64,000 nucleotides of DNA. Source: an uncultured Spirochaetaceae bacterium. Its GTDB lineage: Bacteria; Spirochaetota; Spirochaetia; Sphaerochaetales; Sphaerochaetaceae. The notes beneath the pieces are model-generated. The model was not told where the DNA came from. It did no database searches and worked only from the letters and a program-made list of their open reading frames with translations. Location: contig CALXKJ010000005.1 of NCBI GenBank assembly GCA_944388955.1, positions 81,753-145,752 on the forward strand, read 5' to 3'. A program made the translations under genes and the position numbers. Shown here in pieces: positions 23,684 to 33,174 of the stretch. Numbering within the stretch: position 1 is the stretch's first letter; each line of letters starts with the position of its first letter.

Positions 23684-26600
23684 TTAATTCTGCAAAGCAT
23701 AAGCAGAGCCGTCTACGTTATAAAGATTGTATCCACCATTATTTTCAACAGATGGTTGTCCACCCGGATAATTTGATTGTGTATCAACAACAATTTCGCA
23801 TCCAGCTTTAATCTGCACTTTGGAATCTCCGACTTGCCCTACAGAATCACCTGTACAATTAAATGCTGCATCTTTATTTGCAATAAGGGTACCACATCTA
23901 GCAAGAATACCTACACCATCAGTAATATTGAAAGATCCTCCATTCAATATAACTTTTCCCGAATTACCCATATTGATGCCACAAGCTATCCATCCTGCTG
24001 TTTCTGTGCTTCCATAGAAAGATCCTCCATTTACCGTAAGCTCATACGGATAAGGAGTAAATTCATCGCCGCCAAAAACAAAAATTACCGCATTATCAGT
24101 TGAAGTAAAACTTCCATCTTCAATTGTAATATTAGCTCTGCCTTCTATTTGAATACACGGTCCTGTACTCTCGAGTTCACCAGACTTGAACTCTATAGAA
24201 GAAGCAACATCATCACCTTCCGCCAAAATGCTATACCAAGAATTATTGACATATTTTCCACCATCAACAACAAGCGCACCGCCTGCATAAACTTGGAAAA
24301 CACCATATTGACCATTTGAAGTAACTGTTCCTTCACCTGTAATCTTCAATGAGCCTTTTACATTGAATCGATACATATTCCCCGATTTAAAAGTGAGATT
24401 GTGCCCATCTTTTTCCAAATGAACAATTGCACCTTCATTTATAGTTATGGAAACAGTATTTGTAATGTCATTACCTAGCTTATAGAATACCTCATCACTA
24501 TTCTGCTCTGAGATCATTTTAAGTTGCGATGTCGTACTAATTATATACGGGTCGGACTCTGTTCCACTACCACTATCAAATGTTTCATCAAATACTACCC
24601 TGAATGGAACTACTTCATCATCTCCATCGCTATTTTCACGGGTAAGATAGCCTGCAGCAATATATCTATCACTGATATAACTATAAGCACCTCCTGAAGC
24701 AAAAGCTAAACAGTTTTGAGTAGAAATAGTTCCTGAGAATTTCCCTCCCGTTACACTAAGATTTATAGAAGAAGAAGGCTCATTTTCAACAATATTCTTC
24801 TCATACAAAGCCTGCTTCCCGGAGAAAGAACCTCCGCTAATTGTTAAATTTATCTCAGGCTTATATGTATGCTGAGAAACAGCAATTGCAGCTCCATTAA
24901 CTGTGTTGCCATCTTCGGCACTTTCTGGATACGTTTCAAATTTTCCTTTTGCGATAAAAGTACCATCTGATATAGTTACATCACCGCCCCTGATCTCAAC
25001 ACCTGTCTCACCTTCAAAATTACCACCTGAAATCTTAAGTGTGCCAACCTGCGGATGAAATAATGCAGGGCCCATTGCACTTATAAAATTACCATCGTTA
25101 ATTTCTATATAAGTATCTGATTTCAATCCTAAATGTGCATTCCCAGCAATCGGAAAAGCATCAGATTTGAACGTTCCTCCATTGATAATCAGAGACTCAA
25201 TCTCTCCACCGGCATTATCTGGATAAACGACAATGCATGAATAAACTGGTGCTCCTGTTGAAACATCAATAGTACCTGTTTTCTCCATGCTAGAATCTTC
25301 TATAGTGAGTTTACCATCATCTTTGACAATTAAAACACCGCTTTCACTAATATAATCTTCGGGGACGGTTATCATATGTCCTGCAAGGTCTAATGTGATT
25401 GACTTTCCTTTGATAGGTATGCCGGTGCCCTTACCTTCCGCATTTGTTCCGGTATAAAGAATATCGCCAATAAGTTTGATTTCATCCCCATCTGTGGCAT
25501 CAGAAATTGCAGTTTGCAGATCTGTGTACCATCTGTCATGTGTTTCGTTTCTTACAACACTTTGCGTGGTTACATAAAAAGATGAGAAGTGGTTTGTTGT
25601 GAATTTAAGTTCACCTGTTTCATTGTCATATGAAACAATCTCATGGTTGTAAGTAACATCACCAGCCTGTGCACCATTCTCAATAATATTTCCAGCAGCA
25701 TCTACATAGACAAGTCTAATCTTACTATTTGAAACAATATCCTCGCCAAGACCCGGCTGAATATAGGTTATAATAGTTATTTCTTCATTGAATGTTTCAA
25801 CTTGGGATGTTGTTGGCCCTTGTTCTCCATCTGTTGTTGTATATAGAGACATATCAATATTCGCAACAGCTGTGAAATCTTCTGCTTCTTTTTCAGAGAT
25901 ACCTTCAAACTTAGAAGCGGACTTTTGACCTGAAGAAACTTCAACAATCAACTGATGTGTGCCATCTCCAAGGTTATTGCTACCAAAATCAACAGCTGTT
26001 GTTTTTTCTTCTGCTGGAGCAGCGTTAACTGTTACGGTAGAGCTTGTCTGAGATTCAAAAACTTCTGTTGCTACCTGATCATTGACACTTGATTCACCTT
26101 TGAAGTCAACCATAGCATCTGGAGTTTCGAGAAGATCTCCAGAAATCACGGTTTTTCCATTGCCGAAAATGTTGAGAGAGAACTCATTCTTTGCAACAAC
26201 TGAATTCTCAGAATATTCGCCGATATATGCCTCTACTACACATGTATATGTACTTATAGGAATAGAAGATGTTGTGACACCTTCTGGTGTACCCACAATA
26301 AGATCCCCTAAATTAAGAACGAAGCGGCCTTCATCATTCCTATCGCTAACCGTTATGTTGATTATATATTCAGCTCCAGTTGTACCTTTAAGAGTTAGCT
26401 TGATTGTCGGCTTACCTGTTGCTCCCGTATCAGATGAATTCTTCCAGCTGAAATAAGCATCCTTTAGTGAAAGCGTACCTGTATTACCTTGAGGCTGAAC
26501 GGTAACAGTGACTGTATTGTCGCCCCCTTTAAGGATTACATTGCTGTTTACACCTTGATATACAAGATTTTCCTCGTTTGCACCTGATTCCGAGTATGCA

Positions 26601-26938
26601 TACAGAGTGAATTTCCAAGCGCCCTGAGAAAAAGGACCAACTTTTCCAGCAAGACCCGAGGTATTATCGTTATTTACTGCTGTCTGTTCCGTTGTCTCTC
26701 CTGATGATCCAAAGTCATCAAGCTTTTCAGCCGTATAATACCAATAAAGTTCATCAAACCCTGTCATTTCATAACTCGGTTCAAGCGACCTTGTTTTTGA
26801 ATTATTGAAACTGACATATGCTGTTGCTTCGCCATTTCCGCCCAGTTCTCCTATTTTATCGGAGCACGAAACGAAAATACTCAAGAAAATTGCAATCATG
26901 CAGAATGCAATCAAAAGTTTCTTTTTCTTATTCTCCAT
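23684..26938 (-). CDS. Large beta-helical surface lipoprotein
   Basis: A 1084-residue lipoprotein (lipobox IFVSC, Cys about 25). Residues 30-170 form the domain shared with the short paralogue. A middle region of immunoglobulin-like or HYR-like character follows. From about residue 470 there is a parallel beta-helix region with a WYTDLQTAISDATDGDEIKL start and repeated GG-x-F rungs: INGGTF, ISGGNF, ISDGTF, ISGGSF, VTGGKF, VNGGSF, LNGGSF. Such repeats are typical of adhesins and large surface proteins. The protein probably faces the outside of the cell and may be phase-variable through the operon promoter. Confidence 0.8.
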   Translation of the reverse strand: MENKKKKLLIAFCMIAIFLSIFVSCSDKIGELGGNGEATAYVSFNNSKTRSLEPSYEMTGFDELYWYYTAEKLDDFGSSGETTEQTAVNNDNTSGLAGKVGPFSQGAWKFTLYAYSESGANEENLVYQGVNSNVILKGGDNTVTVTVQPQGNTGTLSLKDAYFSWKNSSDTGATGKPTIKLTLKGTTGAEYIINITVSDRNDEGRFVLNLGDLIVGTPEGVTTSSIPISTYTCVVEAYIGEYSENSVVAKNEFSLNIFGNGKTVISGDLLETPDAMVDFKGESSVNDQVATEVFESQTSSTVTVNAAPAEEKTTAVDFGSNNLGDGTHQLIVEVSSGQKSASKFEGISEKEAEDFTAVANIDMSLYTTTDGEQGPTTSQVETFNEEITIITYIQPGLGEDIVSNSKIRLVYVDAAGNIIENGAQAGDVTYNHEIVSYDNETGELKFTTNHFSSFYVTTQSVVRNETHDRWYTDLQTAISDATDGDEIKLIGDILYTGTNAEGKGTGIPIKGKSITLDLAGHMITVPEDYISESGVLIVKDDGKLTIEDSSMEKTGTIDVSTGAPVYSCIVVYPDNAGGEIESLIINGGTFKSDAFPIAGNAHLGLKSDTYIEINDGNFISAMGPALFHPQVGTLKISGGNFEGETGVEIRGGDVTISDGTFIAKGKFETYPESAEDGNTVNGAAIAVSQHTYKPEINLTISGGSFSGKQALYEKNIVENEPSSSINLSVTGGKFSGTISTQNCLAFASGGAYSYISDRYIAAGYLTRENSDGDDEVVPFRVVFDETFDSGSGTESDPYIISTTSQLKMISEQNSDEVFYKLGNDITNTVSITINEGAIVHLEKDGHNLTFKSGNMYRFNVKGSLKITGEGTVTSNGQYGVFQVYAGGALVVDGGKYVNNSWYSILAEGDDVASSIEFKSGELESTGPCIQIEGRANITIEDGSFTSTDNAVIFVFGGDEFTPYPYELTVNGGSFYGSTETAGWIACGINMGNSGKVILNGGSFNITDGVGILARCGTLIANKDAAFNCTGDSVGQVGDSKVQIKAGCEIVVDTQSNYPGGQPSVENNGGYNLYNVDGSAYALQN

Positions 26939-26996
26939 TGTAATCTCCTCCCCACTAGAAGGGTTATCTTATGCCTGCAAACAAGCAGGTTTTCTT

Positions 26997-28457
26997 TTAT
27001 GCAGAAACCTGAACATACCAAGTAACAGTAGTTCCATCTGTTTTTGTGAGAGTGCACATTATGAGCAAATCAGCATCAACAGAAGAATTGAGCGTTACTT
27101 CAATAGGCCCGAATCCAATATCTGATGAGGAACAGATTTCCTCGCCTTTGTAATTCGTCCATATACAGCTTGAATACTCAGACTTAGCACCTTCACTGAT
27201 TCCCAGTTTCCAAGAATTTGCAGTAAGACGCGTTACTTCTATATCTCCATAAACGAGACTTACATCAAAAACTCCACTGAATGGTGGCTGTTCGGAATTC
27301 GTGTACTCACATTTTGAACATGAAATATCGACAGATACTTTATTCCCATCTGAAGAGAACACATACCACCAATCATGCTCTTCGTATTCCGTCTGCTCAT
27401 CGCACCTTATACATTCTTTCCAATGATGAGTTTCATTGTTTGCATATTCTGTTTTCCATTCGTGATTTAATTTTGCAAGGATGGTCTCGTTCTCAGTGAT
27501 TTTTTTGTCTGCTTGTGCGTCAATATAGCAATTTCCGCAGACAGAGCATTTCCAATACTCAATATTTCCATCCTCTGTACAGGTTGGCTCTATTTTTTCA
27601 AAATGCACGAGCCTATGAGTTACATGATTATCTGTCTCTTTATAACCACAAATTGTACAGCTTCGTTCCCAACAAGTACCACAATCTGCCCATTCACCGG
27701 GTTCATGCTTTGACTTTTCTATTTCGTTATTACATACTGGACACCGCTTCCAATGAGATAAAGCATCGGACTCCCAGTTTCCGGTATATACGTGGTCACT
27801 CAACGGTCTGCTAATTGATTCTAGATTTGTCTCATTAATGCCTGCTGCATCAAGATAAAGCTTACCGCAGAATTCCGCAGTGCATTCATAATAAGCTTCA
27901 TGTCCTTGAACTAAGCATGTGGAATTTACCTCTTCATGGAAAGTAAGAGTATGCTTCTCAAATACTGCTATTATCTTTGCATTATAAGGATCAACAGTAT
28001 CACCAGGATTAATCTCACTTTCTCCCGCAAACCAGCCAACGAAATGCTGGCCAAGTGGAGCTTGTGGTGCAGGAAGATCAGGCCATACGGCGCCTTCACA
28101 AACATCTGTTAGTTCTATCTTCGCAAGATTCGGAGAATTGCTTAAAGCACCTTCTTTTATCGTTACAGCTGCTGGAATGTAGAGGGCTGTAAGCTTTTCT
28201 GCATCTTCTGGGTTCTGGAAACCTGTGAATGCTGTTACTGGCTTTGCTTCTCCATTTATCATGACTTCACTTGGTATGGAGATGAAGCTTACATCCGCAC
28301 CTTCTACTACAGATACAGCTACCTCATTTTCTTCTTCCGTGAATTCGAGATATGGGTATATGAAAATGTTCACATGGCTGTTCTGCCCATCCATCAATGG
28401 ATTACTGCAAGAGAGAAGCATCAGAACAGCAAGTAGTACAGGTAAGAGTCTTTTCAT
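26997..28457 (-). CDS. Surface lipoprotein with BspA-like front and cysteine-pair modules
   Basis: 486 residues. The signal peptide ends at the lipobox LMLLSC (Cys about 17). Residues about 30-150 resemble a BspA/LRR_5-type repeat plus an Internalin-B-type linker (VGWFAGESEINPGDTVDPYN). The middle carries several modules with paired CxxC (CPVCNNEIEKSKHEPGEW, CTICGYKETDNH, CSVCGNCYIDAQ, CIRCDEQTEYEEHDW), each with nearby Trp and His, resembling small zinc-ribbon repeats of gut-bacterial surface proteins. It starts 8 bp after the outer-membrane gene, so it is in the same operon. Confidence 0.78.
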   Translation of the reverse strand: MKRLLPVLLAVLMLLSCSNPLMDGQNSHVNIFIYPYLEFTEEENEVAVSVVEGADVSFISIPSEVMINGEAKPVTAFTGFQNPEDAEKLTALYIPAAVTIKEGALSNSPNLAKIELTDVCEGAVWPDLPAPQAPLGQHFVGWFAGESEINPGDTVDPYNAKIIAVFEKHTLTFHEEVNSTCLVQGHEAYYECTAEFCGKLYLDAAGINETNLESISRPLSDHVYTGNWESDALSHWKRCPVCNNEIEKSKHEPGEWADCGTCWERSCTICGYKETDNHVTHRLVHFEKIEPTCTEDGNIEYWKCSVCGNCYIDAQADKKITENETILAKLNHEWKTEYANNETHHWKECIRCDEQTEYEEHDWWYVFSSDGNKVSVDISCSKCEYTNSEQPPFSGVFDVSLVYGDIEVTRLTANSWKLGISEGAKSEYSSCIWTNYKGEEICSSSDIGFGPIEVTLNSSVDADLLIMCTLTKTDGTTVTWYVQVSA

Positions 28458-28465
28458 AATCTGCC

Positions 28466-29497
28466 TCAGAATCTTGTCTCAAAGGTGAGAGCGACAGTAT
28501 CGAGAAGATATGTCATGCTTTTATAAAGAGAATCTTCATTATCGAGATAGCTTGCTGTGACACCTGTCTGTATTCCGATAATGAAATTATCCGTGATTGC
28601 ATAATCGAGTCCGATACGGGCACCGAGGATTGACGAGATATCCATATAGCCCGCGTTGAAACTGAAAAGCGCACCGCTGAATAGACCAGCGTTAAGGCTG
28701 AAATCACTGAATCTGACAATTTTTACATCTAAACCAAGGTATGCTTCCGCGAAATGTACACGATTTGCATCCGGAATGACAGTCTCTTTCTTATCAGTGA
28801 AAGCATAGCTTCCTCCGATATAAAGCCTGAGATTGTCTATTACATACCAGCCGATTTCCAGATCCGCAGATAATCCATACTTTGATATAGTCAAAGCCTT
28901 TGAGCTTGCTGTTCCATGTCCATTGAAGAAATCGAAGAAGCCAAATGTCAGAGGAGAAAAGGCCGCTCTTATAGAGAATGGATTGCTTTTTCTTACATTT
29001 GTATCAACGTTTACAGAGTATGGAATGATTGTTTTTTCCTCTGTTTCTGACCAGTTTGTGCCATCATCAGAGAACTGAAGTGCAAACTTCAGAGGTTTTC
29101 CGCTCTCGATATTCCTCAGGACAAACTTTTCATTCCCACTGCTTTCCGTCCATTCGCTGTCATTTATCATGTAGCGCACGAATTGGGCATCGCTTGCCGG
29201 TGTCCATGATATATCAACAAAGGAAGCTGTGGATGAAAGAGATGAATGTCCTGCATTCTGCCATGCTTCTCCATCTTCCGAGTATTGCAAGCTGAAATTC
29301 GCGTCATTGTTTATGTTACAGGTTGTTACCGATGATGCATTTCCTATTGAAATCCAGCTGTCACCATCAGAGAGGCTATAACGGTAATACCCTTCTTCAG
29401 GCTCCCAGTACCACGTCGCGTTTATATCAGCAGCGAATGCATATGATATAACAGAAAGAAGCACTGCAATAAACAGGCATCCTGCTCTCCTAAACAT
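28466..29497 (-). CDS. Outer-membrane beta-barrel protein
   Basis: 343 residues from the ATG at 29497, with GGAGGGG just upstream. The signal peptide ends near SYAFAAD. The front half has two Trp-rich repeats (GDSWISIG, GEAWQNAG, DDGTNWSE). The rear half alternates hydrophobic and polar residues as barrel strands, and the last residue is Phe (ALTFETRF), the usual BAM signal. It is the first gene of the island operon and lies directly under the G-tract promoter. Function beyond a surface or porin-like role is unknown. Confidence 0.8.
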   Translation of the reverse strand: MFRRAGCLFIAVLLSVISYAFAADINATWYWEPEEGYYRYSLSDGDSWISIGNASSVTTCNINNDANFSLQYSEDGEAWQNAGHSSLSSTASFVDISWTPASDAQFVRYMINDSEWTESSGNEKFVLRNIESGKPLKFALQFSDDGTNWSETEEKTIIPYSVNVDTNVRKSNPFSIRAAFSPLTFGFFDFFNGHGTASSKALTISKYGLSADLEIGWYVIDNLRLYIGGSYAFTDKKETVIPDANRVHFAEAYLGLDVKIVRFSDFSLNAGLFSGALFSFNAGYMDISSILGARIGLDYAITDNFIIGIQTGVTASYLDNEDSLYKSMTYLLDTVALTFETRF

Positions 29498-29575
29498 AAA
29501 ATCCCCTCCATCACCTTCAACATTTTTCATCGGGAATGAAAAAGACAGCATTCGAGATGAGAAATGTACATAATC

Positions 29576-29604
29576 ATGCTACCCCCCCCCGTCAGAGCTG
29601 TCAA
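29576..29604 (-). promoter_or_regulatory. Phase-variable promoter with G9 tract in its spacer
   Basis: On the minus strand a perfect TTGACA (29604-29599) is followed by GCTCTGAC, then nine G residues (29590-29582), then TAGCAT (29581-29576). The spacer is exactly 17 bp. Slippage of the G-run would change the spacing and so the promoter strength. It lies about 80 bp above the outer-membrane protein start. Confidence 0.82.
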
Positions 29605-29847
29605 CTTTTTTAAGGGCTGCTGGAAGCAATTTGAATAAAAAACAGATGCACACTTATGGACAGATTTTGTATGTTCTCGGATTCATCCGACAGTATTTTC
29701 ATTATTTATGGTCAGTAATTTTAGGTATTGTTCATAAAGTATCCATCTCACGGCATCTTGTCTTTTCTCTGTCACTTTGAGTCTCTTATATCTATCGTCT
29801 TTCAGGAGGTGCCATAATAAGATATAATCGCGTAAGCGGAGGATTGG
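29605..29847. other. Intergenic region between the surface operon and dnaX
   Basis: No gene is supported here. It holds the upstream side of the phase-variable promoter. For dnaX there is a TATAAT at 29823-29828 with a weak TTTCAG -35 17 bp above, and the ribosome site GGAGG just before the ATG. Confidence 0.55.
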
Positions 29848-31614
29848 ATGGCAGGAGCCTATGAAGTAACAGCGACAAGAAAAAGACCTCAGGATTTTGA
29901 TAAGCTTGTTGGTCAGGATTTCGTCGTATCAACACTTGAGAATGCGATAAAAGAAGGTCGTATAGCCCATGCTTACTTGTTTTCTGGTCCAAGAGGTGTC
30001 GGAAAGACAAGCTCTGCACGTCTTCTCGCGAAAGCCCTCAATTGCGAGAAAGGCCCTACTCCACACCCATGCGGAGAGTGTGATTCATGTAAGGCTATCG
30101 CGATTGGGCAGGATGTTGATGTCATAGAAATCGATGGTGCATCCAACACGAGCGTCAATGATATCCGCGCGATAAAAGAAGAGGTGATGTATCCACCACA
30201 GTCTTCCCGCTACAAGATCTACATTATCGACGAAGTGCATATGCTCTCAACATCCGCATTCAATGCCCTCCTGAAGACTATCGAGGAGCCGCCTGAGTAT
30301 ATCATCTTCATATTCGCGACAACTGAGCTTCAGAAGGTACCTGCAACAATACGATCGCGATGCCAGCAGTTCAGATTCCACCTCATAAGTCAGGAGGAAA
30401 TAATGAAATGCCTCCGCAGCGCCGCTGAAGACCTTGGCATAGAAGCCGATGAGGATGCTCTTTTCTGGATAGCAAGAGAATCCACAGGCTCAATGCGCGA
30501 TGCATATACGCTATTCGATCAGGTTGCAGCTTTCTCTGGAAAGCATATAACACTCAGCGGCATACGCGAGAAACTATCAATTGCAGGTTTCGGAGCTATC
30601 TCAAATATTGTAGAGAAGACACTGCAGGGAAAGAGTGAGGAAACGCTTTCCGCAATAGCAAAACTCTTTGAGGATGGTGTTTCAGCTGACCAGATTGTCA
30701 AAGACAGCGCGGAGTTCTTCAGAACACTTCTGCTGTATTCTGCCGGAATAAGAAGGCCTGAAATCCTTGGTGCCGCTCTTTCGGATATACCGGAAAACAT
30801 CACTTCATTACTGACAAGAGAGCAGATAGAGGCAGCTTTAAAGGCGTTCCTGGATCTTTATCGAGATCTCAGATACTCCCTGTCTCCTCGCTATGAGATA
30901 GAGCTTCTCTTCACAAGGCTCTCTGCTCTTCCAGGCCTTGTATCAAAGGAAGAGATTGTAAGAAGAATGGAAGAGCTGAAGAAAGGTGTTGTTTCCGGCT
31001 CCGTTGTAGTGAAGACAGCGCCACTCCCATCCATTCCCATGGAAAAAAAAACTCCAATAGCTAAGGCTGATGAAAAACAGAGAGAGATAGCTGATCAGCA
31101 GCCTATAAACGTCAGCATAGCGCCTTCTGCACCACCTGCTGAAGCTGAGGAGGAAAATGAAGAAGAGGAAGCCAACGGTGATCTTACTATCACACCAGAT
31201 GTATTTCCTTCAATAGCGGAAGCCCTCAGGAAGATGGGGAAGATATCGAGCGCGAGATATATAACATCTATCGACAGAATTGAGAAAGATGATAACGGCT
31301 TCTTCATTTTCATTATTTCCAAGCCATTAGCATTCAACACGCTCAAGAATGATGAGAAAAGCATAGAGAAAGCCACTGCTTCCGCACTTGAGGAAGAGGT
31401 GCATATAAAGCTCAGATTCGAGGAGAAGGAAAAAGACGAGGAAGTCTTCTCGGAGCAGATGAAAGCTCTCAGGGCTTTCTTCGGTGGCAACCTGAGCCAT
31501 ACGAAAAAGAAAGAGACAAAGAAGGAAGAGGAGATAAATCATGTCACCGACAATGAACCCGTTCGAATTGATGAAAATGATGGGCTCGCTCCAGAGCCAG
31601 ACGAAGAAGATTAA
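29848..31614 (+). CDS. dnaX: DNA polymerase III tau/gamma subunit
   Basis: 588-residue clamp-loader subunit. Walker A GPRGVGKTSS (about 45-54), a zinc site (CEKGPTPHPCGECDSC), Walker B IYIIDEVHML and the SRC motif RSRCQQF are present. Domain III ends near residue 370. A nine-A run at 31043-31051 encodes E-K-K at 399-401. A slip of one base in either direction gives a stop within a few codons, predicting a gamma-like form of about 404-405 residues, as known for Thermus (transcript slippage) and E. coli (ribosome frameshift). The final 74 bases overlap ybaB. Confidence 0.96.
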   Translation: MAGAYEVTATRKRPQDFDKLVGQDFVVSTLENAIKEGRIAHAYLFSGPRGVGKTSSARLLAKALNCEKGPTPHPCGECDSCKAIAIGQDVDVIEIDGASNTSVNDIRAIKEEVMYPPQSSRYKIYIIDEVHMLSTSAFNALLKTIEEPPEYIIFIFATTELQKVPATIRSRCQQFRFHLISQEEIMKCLRSAAEDLGIEADEDALFWIARESTGSMRDAYTLFDQVAAFSGKHITLSGIREKLSIAGFGAISNIVEKTLQGKSEETLSAIAKLFEDGVSADQIVKDSAEFFRTLLLYSAGIRRPEILGAALSDIPENITSLLTREQIEAALKAFLDLYRDLRYSLSPRYEIELLFTRLSALPGLVSKEEIVRRMEELKKGVVSGSVVVKTAPLPSIPMEKKTPIAKADEKQREIADQQPINVSIAPSAPPAEAEEENEEEEANGDLTITPDVFPSIAEALRKMGKISSARYITSIDRIEKDDNGFFIFIISKPLAFNTLKNDEKSIEKATASALEEEVHIKLRFEEKEKDEEVFSEQMKALRAFFGGNLSHTKKKETKKEEEINHVTDNEPVRIDENDGLAPEPDEED

Positions 31615-31849
31615 GGAAGAGATGTCAGCTCTCAGAGTCACAGGCAACTCAGGAGCAGGACTGGTCGAAGCTACAGTAAATGGAGAATTCCAGCTTGTAG
31701 GACTCAATATCTCAGATGAGGCATATTCTCTCGGAGACAAAGAGAATCTAAAAGTGCTTATTATCTCAGCAGTAAACGATGCAGTTAACAAGGCAAAGGC
31801 TGCTGTAGAAGGCAAGACTCAGGAAATCCTGATGAATATCTCACGCTGA
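31541..31849 (+). CDS. ybaB: YbaB/EbfC nucleoid-associated protein
   Basis: 102-residue small DNA-binding dimer of the YbaB/EbfC family (known in Borrelia as EbfC). MNPFELMKMMGSLQSQTKKI begins the long helix, and the domain end KAKAAVEGKTQEIL is typical. The start at 31541 is placed by AGAGGAG 7-8 nt upstream. It lies between dnaX and recR, its standard location. The 74-bp overlap with dnaX in another frame is larger than usual. Confidence 0.93.
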   Translation: MSPTMNPFELMKMMGSLQSQTKKIKEEMSALRVTGNSGAGLVEATVNGEFQLVGLNISDEAYSLGDKENLKVLIISAVNDAVNKAKAAVEGKTQEILMNISR

Positions 31850-32439
31850 TGGACGCTATAGAGAACCTCCAGAATCTTCTGAAACGGCTTCCGGGAATGG
31901 GAGAGAAATCTGCAGCCCGTCTTTGTTACCATCTGATAAAAACAGATGATAGCTTCAACAAAGCTCTTGGTGCCGCGATATCCTCATTGAAGGAGAAGAT
32001 ACATCCCTGCCCGATATGCGGGTGCTATACAGAGGATGAAATATGTAAATACTGCTCGGATTCCGATAGGGATAAAACAACGCTCTGCATCGTCGAAGAA
32101 GCTCAGGATGTGCTTTCAATTGCTTCATCAGGTGCATATAACGGACTTTTCCATGTTCTTGGCGGTGCAATAAACCCACTTGGCGGAGTCGGACCTGAGA
32201 ATCTTTCATTCCCACTTCTCATGAAGAGAATCGAGGAAGGCAGCTTTAAGGAAATAATCATAGCGACAAACCCGACGGAGGAAGGGGACACCACTGCCCT
32301 CTATATACGCCATATGCTTAAAGACAGGAATGATATAACGCTATCCCGTCTCGCGGCAGGACTTCCTATCGGAGGGGATCTTGGCTATGCGGATAAACTG
32401 ACGCTCGCGCGCTCAATGCGCGGTCGTATCAGGCTTTGA
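31849..32439 (+). CDS. recR: Recombination mediator RecR
   Basis: 196 residues. A helix-hairpin-helix front (LKRLPGMGEKSAARLCYHLI) is followed by the C4 zinc finger CPICGCYTEDEICKYC and the TOPRIM domain with VEEAQDV and a GPENL segment. RecR works with RecF and RecO at gaps and stalled forks. The ATG overlaps the ybaB stop by one base (TGATG). Its 3' end overlaps the convergent permease by 27 bp. Confidence 0.96.
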   Translation: MDAIENLQNLLKRLPGMGEKSAARLCYHLIKTDDSFNKALGAAISSLKEKIHPCPICGCYTEDEICKYCSDSDRDKTTLCIVEEAQDVLSIASSGAYNGLFHVLGGAINPLGGVGPENLSFPLLMKRIEEGSFKEIIIATNPTEEGDTTALYIRHMLKDRNDITLSRLAAGLPIGGDLGYADKLTLARSMRGRIRL

Positions 32440-33174
32440 GCCAAGGAGCTGCAGCGACGCGGCTAATAGAAGGATAATAAGAGCTGGAAACAGTATCATC
32501 CACCAGGCTTCTGTCATCACGGGCCTTGCATCAGAGAGGATAGAGCCAAGCGATGGCAGTGGCTGTGGAACTCCGCAGCCAAGAAAAGATAATGATGATT
32601 CAGCGATTATAGATGAAAGGAATACCGATATACCTTGTTCATAGAGATATCCTTTCATATTCGGAAGCACATGATGGAGGAATATCCAGCGAGTGCTGCC
32701 ATTCATTGCACGCGCAGCTTCCACATATCCTTCTTTTGATATCCTTCGCGATTCGGCATATGAAGTACGGGAGATATCAGAGATATGCGACAGCGATAGT
32801 GATATCACAAGGACTGCGATGCCTGGACCGGCGATTGCTGAAACAAAGAGAGCAAGCACGATAGACGGAATGGATTTAAGGCTATCTGACACACTCAGGA
32901 TTATGCCTTCATGAAATGAAGGATGAAGATAAAGAAAAGACAGCAGGATACCGAAAGCAAGAGAGATAGCAGTTACGGAGGAAGCTATCAGTATCGAGAT
33001 AAGAGTGCCTAAAGCACATCGTGAGAGAATATCGCGTCCAAGCATATCTGTTCCAAAAGGATGCTCGGATGATGGCGGCATAAGCCTTATCTGAAGATCA
33101 GTAAATCCTACTCCGCCGAAAGCCAGAGAGAAAACGAATATCGTAAAAAGAATTATAAGCGCAGCTTTCTTCAT
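32413..33174 (-). CDS. ABC transporter permease, DppC/OppC type
   Basis: A 253-residue inner-membrane permease. The FGTDMLGRDILSR motif near residue 41, then the EAA-type loop YVEAARAMNGSTRWIFLHHV and LPNMKGY, and the closing LSFLGCGVPQPLPSLGSIL all mark the OppC group. Its ATG overlaps the end of the partner permease by 4 bases. The C-terminal tail KPDTTAH lacks the usual DPR ending. No ATPase genes are next to it. Confidence 0.87.
   Translation of the reverse strand: MKKAALIILFTIFVFSLAFGGVGFTDLQIRLMPPSSEHPFGTDMLGRDILSRCALGTLISILIASSVTAISLAFGILLSFLYLHPSFHEGIILSVSDSLKSIPSIVLALFVSAIAGPGIAVLVISLSLSHISDISRTSYAESRRISKEGYVEAARAMNGSTRWIFLHHVLPNMKGYLYEQGISVFLSSIIAESSLSFLGCGVPQPLPSLGSILSDARPVMTEAWWMILFPALIILLLAASLQLLGSKPDTTAH

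Noticed and set aside
31095..31815. Serine- and phenylalanine-rich minus-strand frames under dnaX/ybaB
   Set aside because: Low-complexity antisense shadows of acidic, lysine-rich coding sequence.
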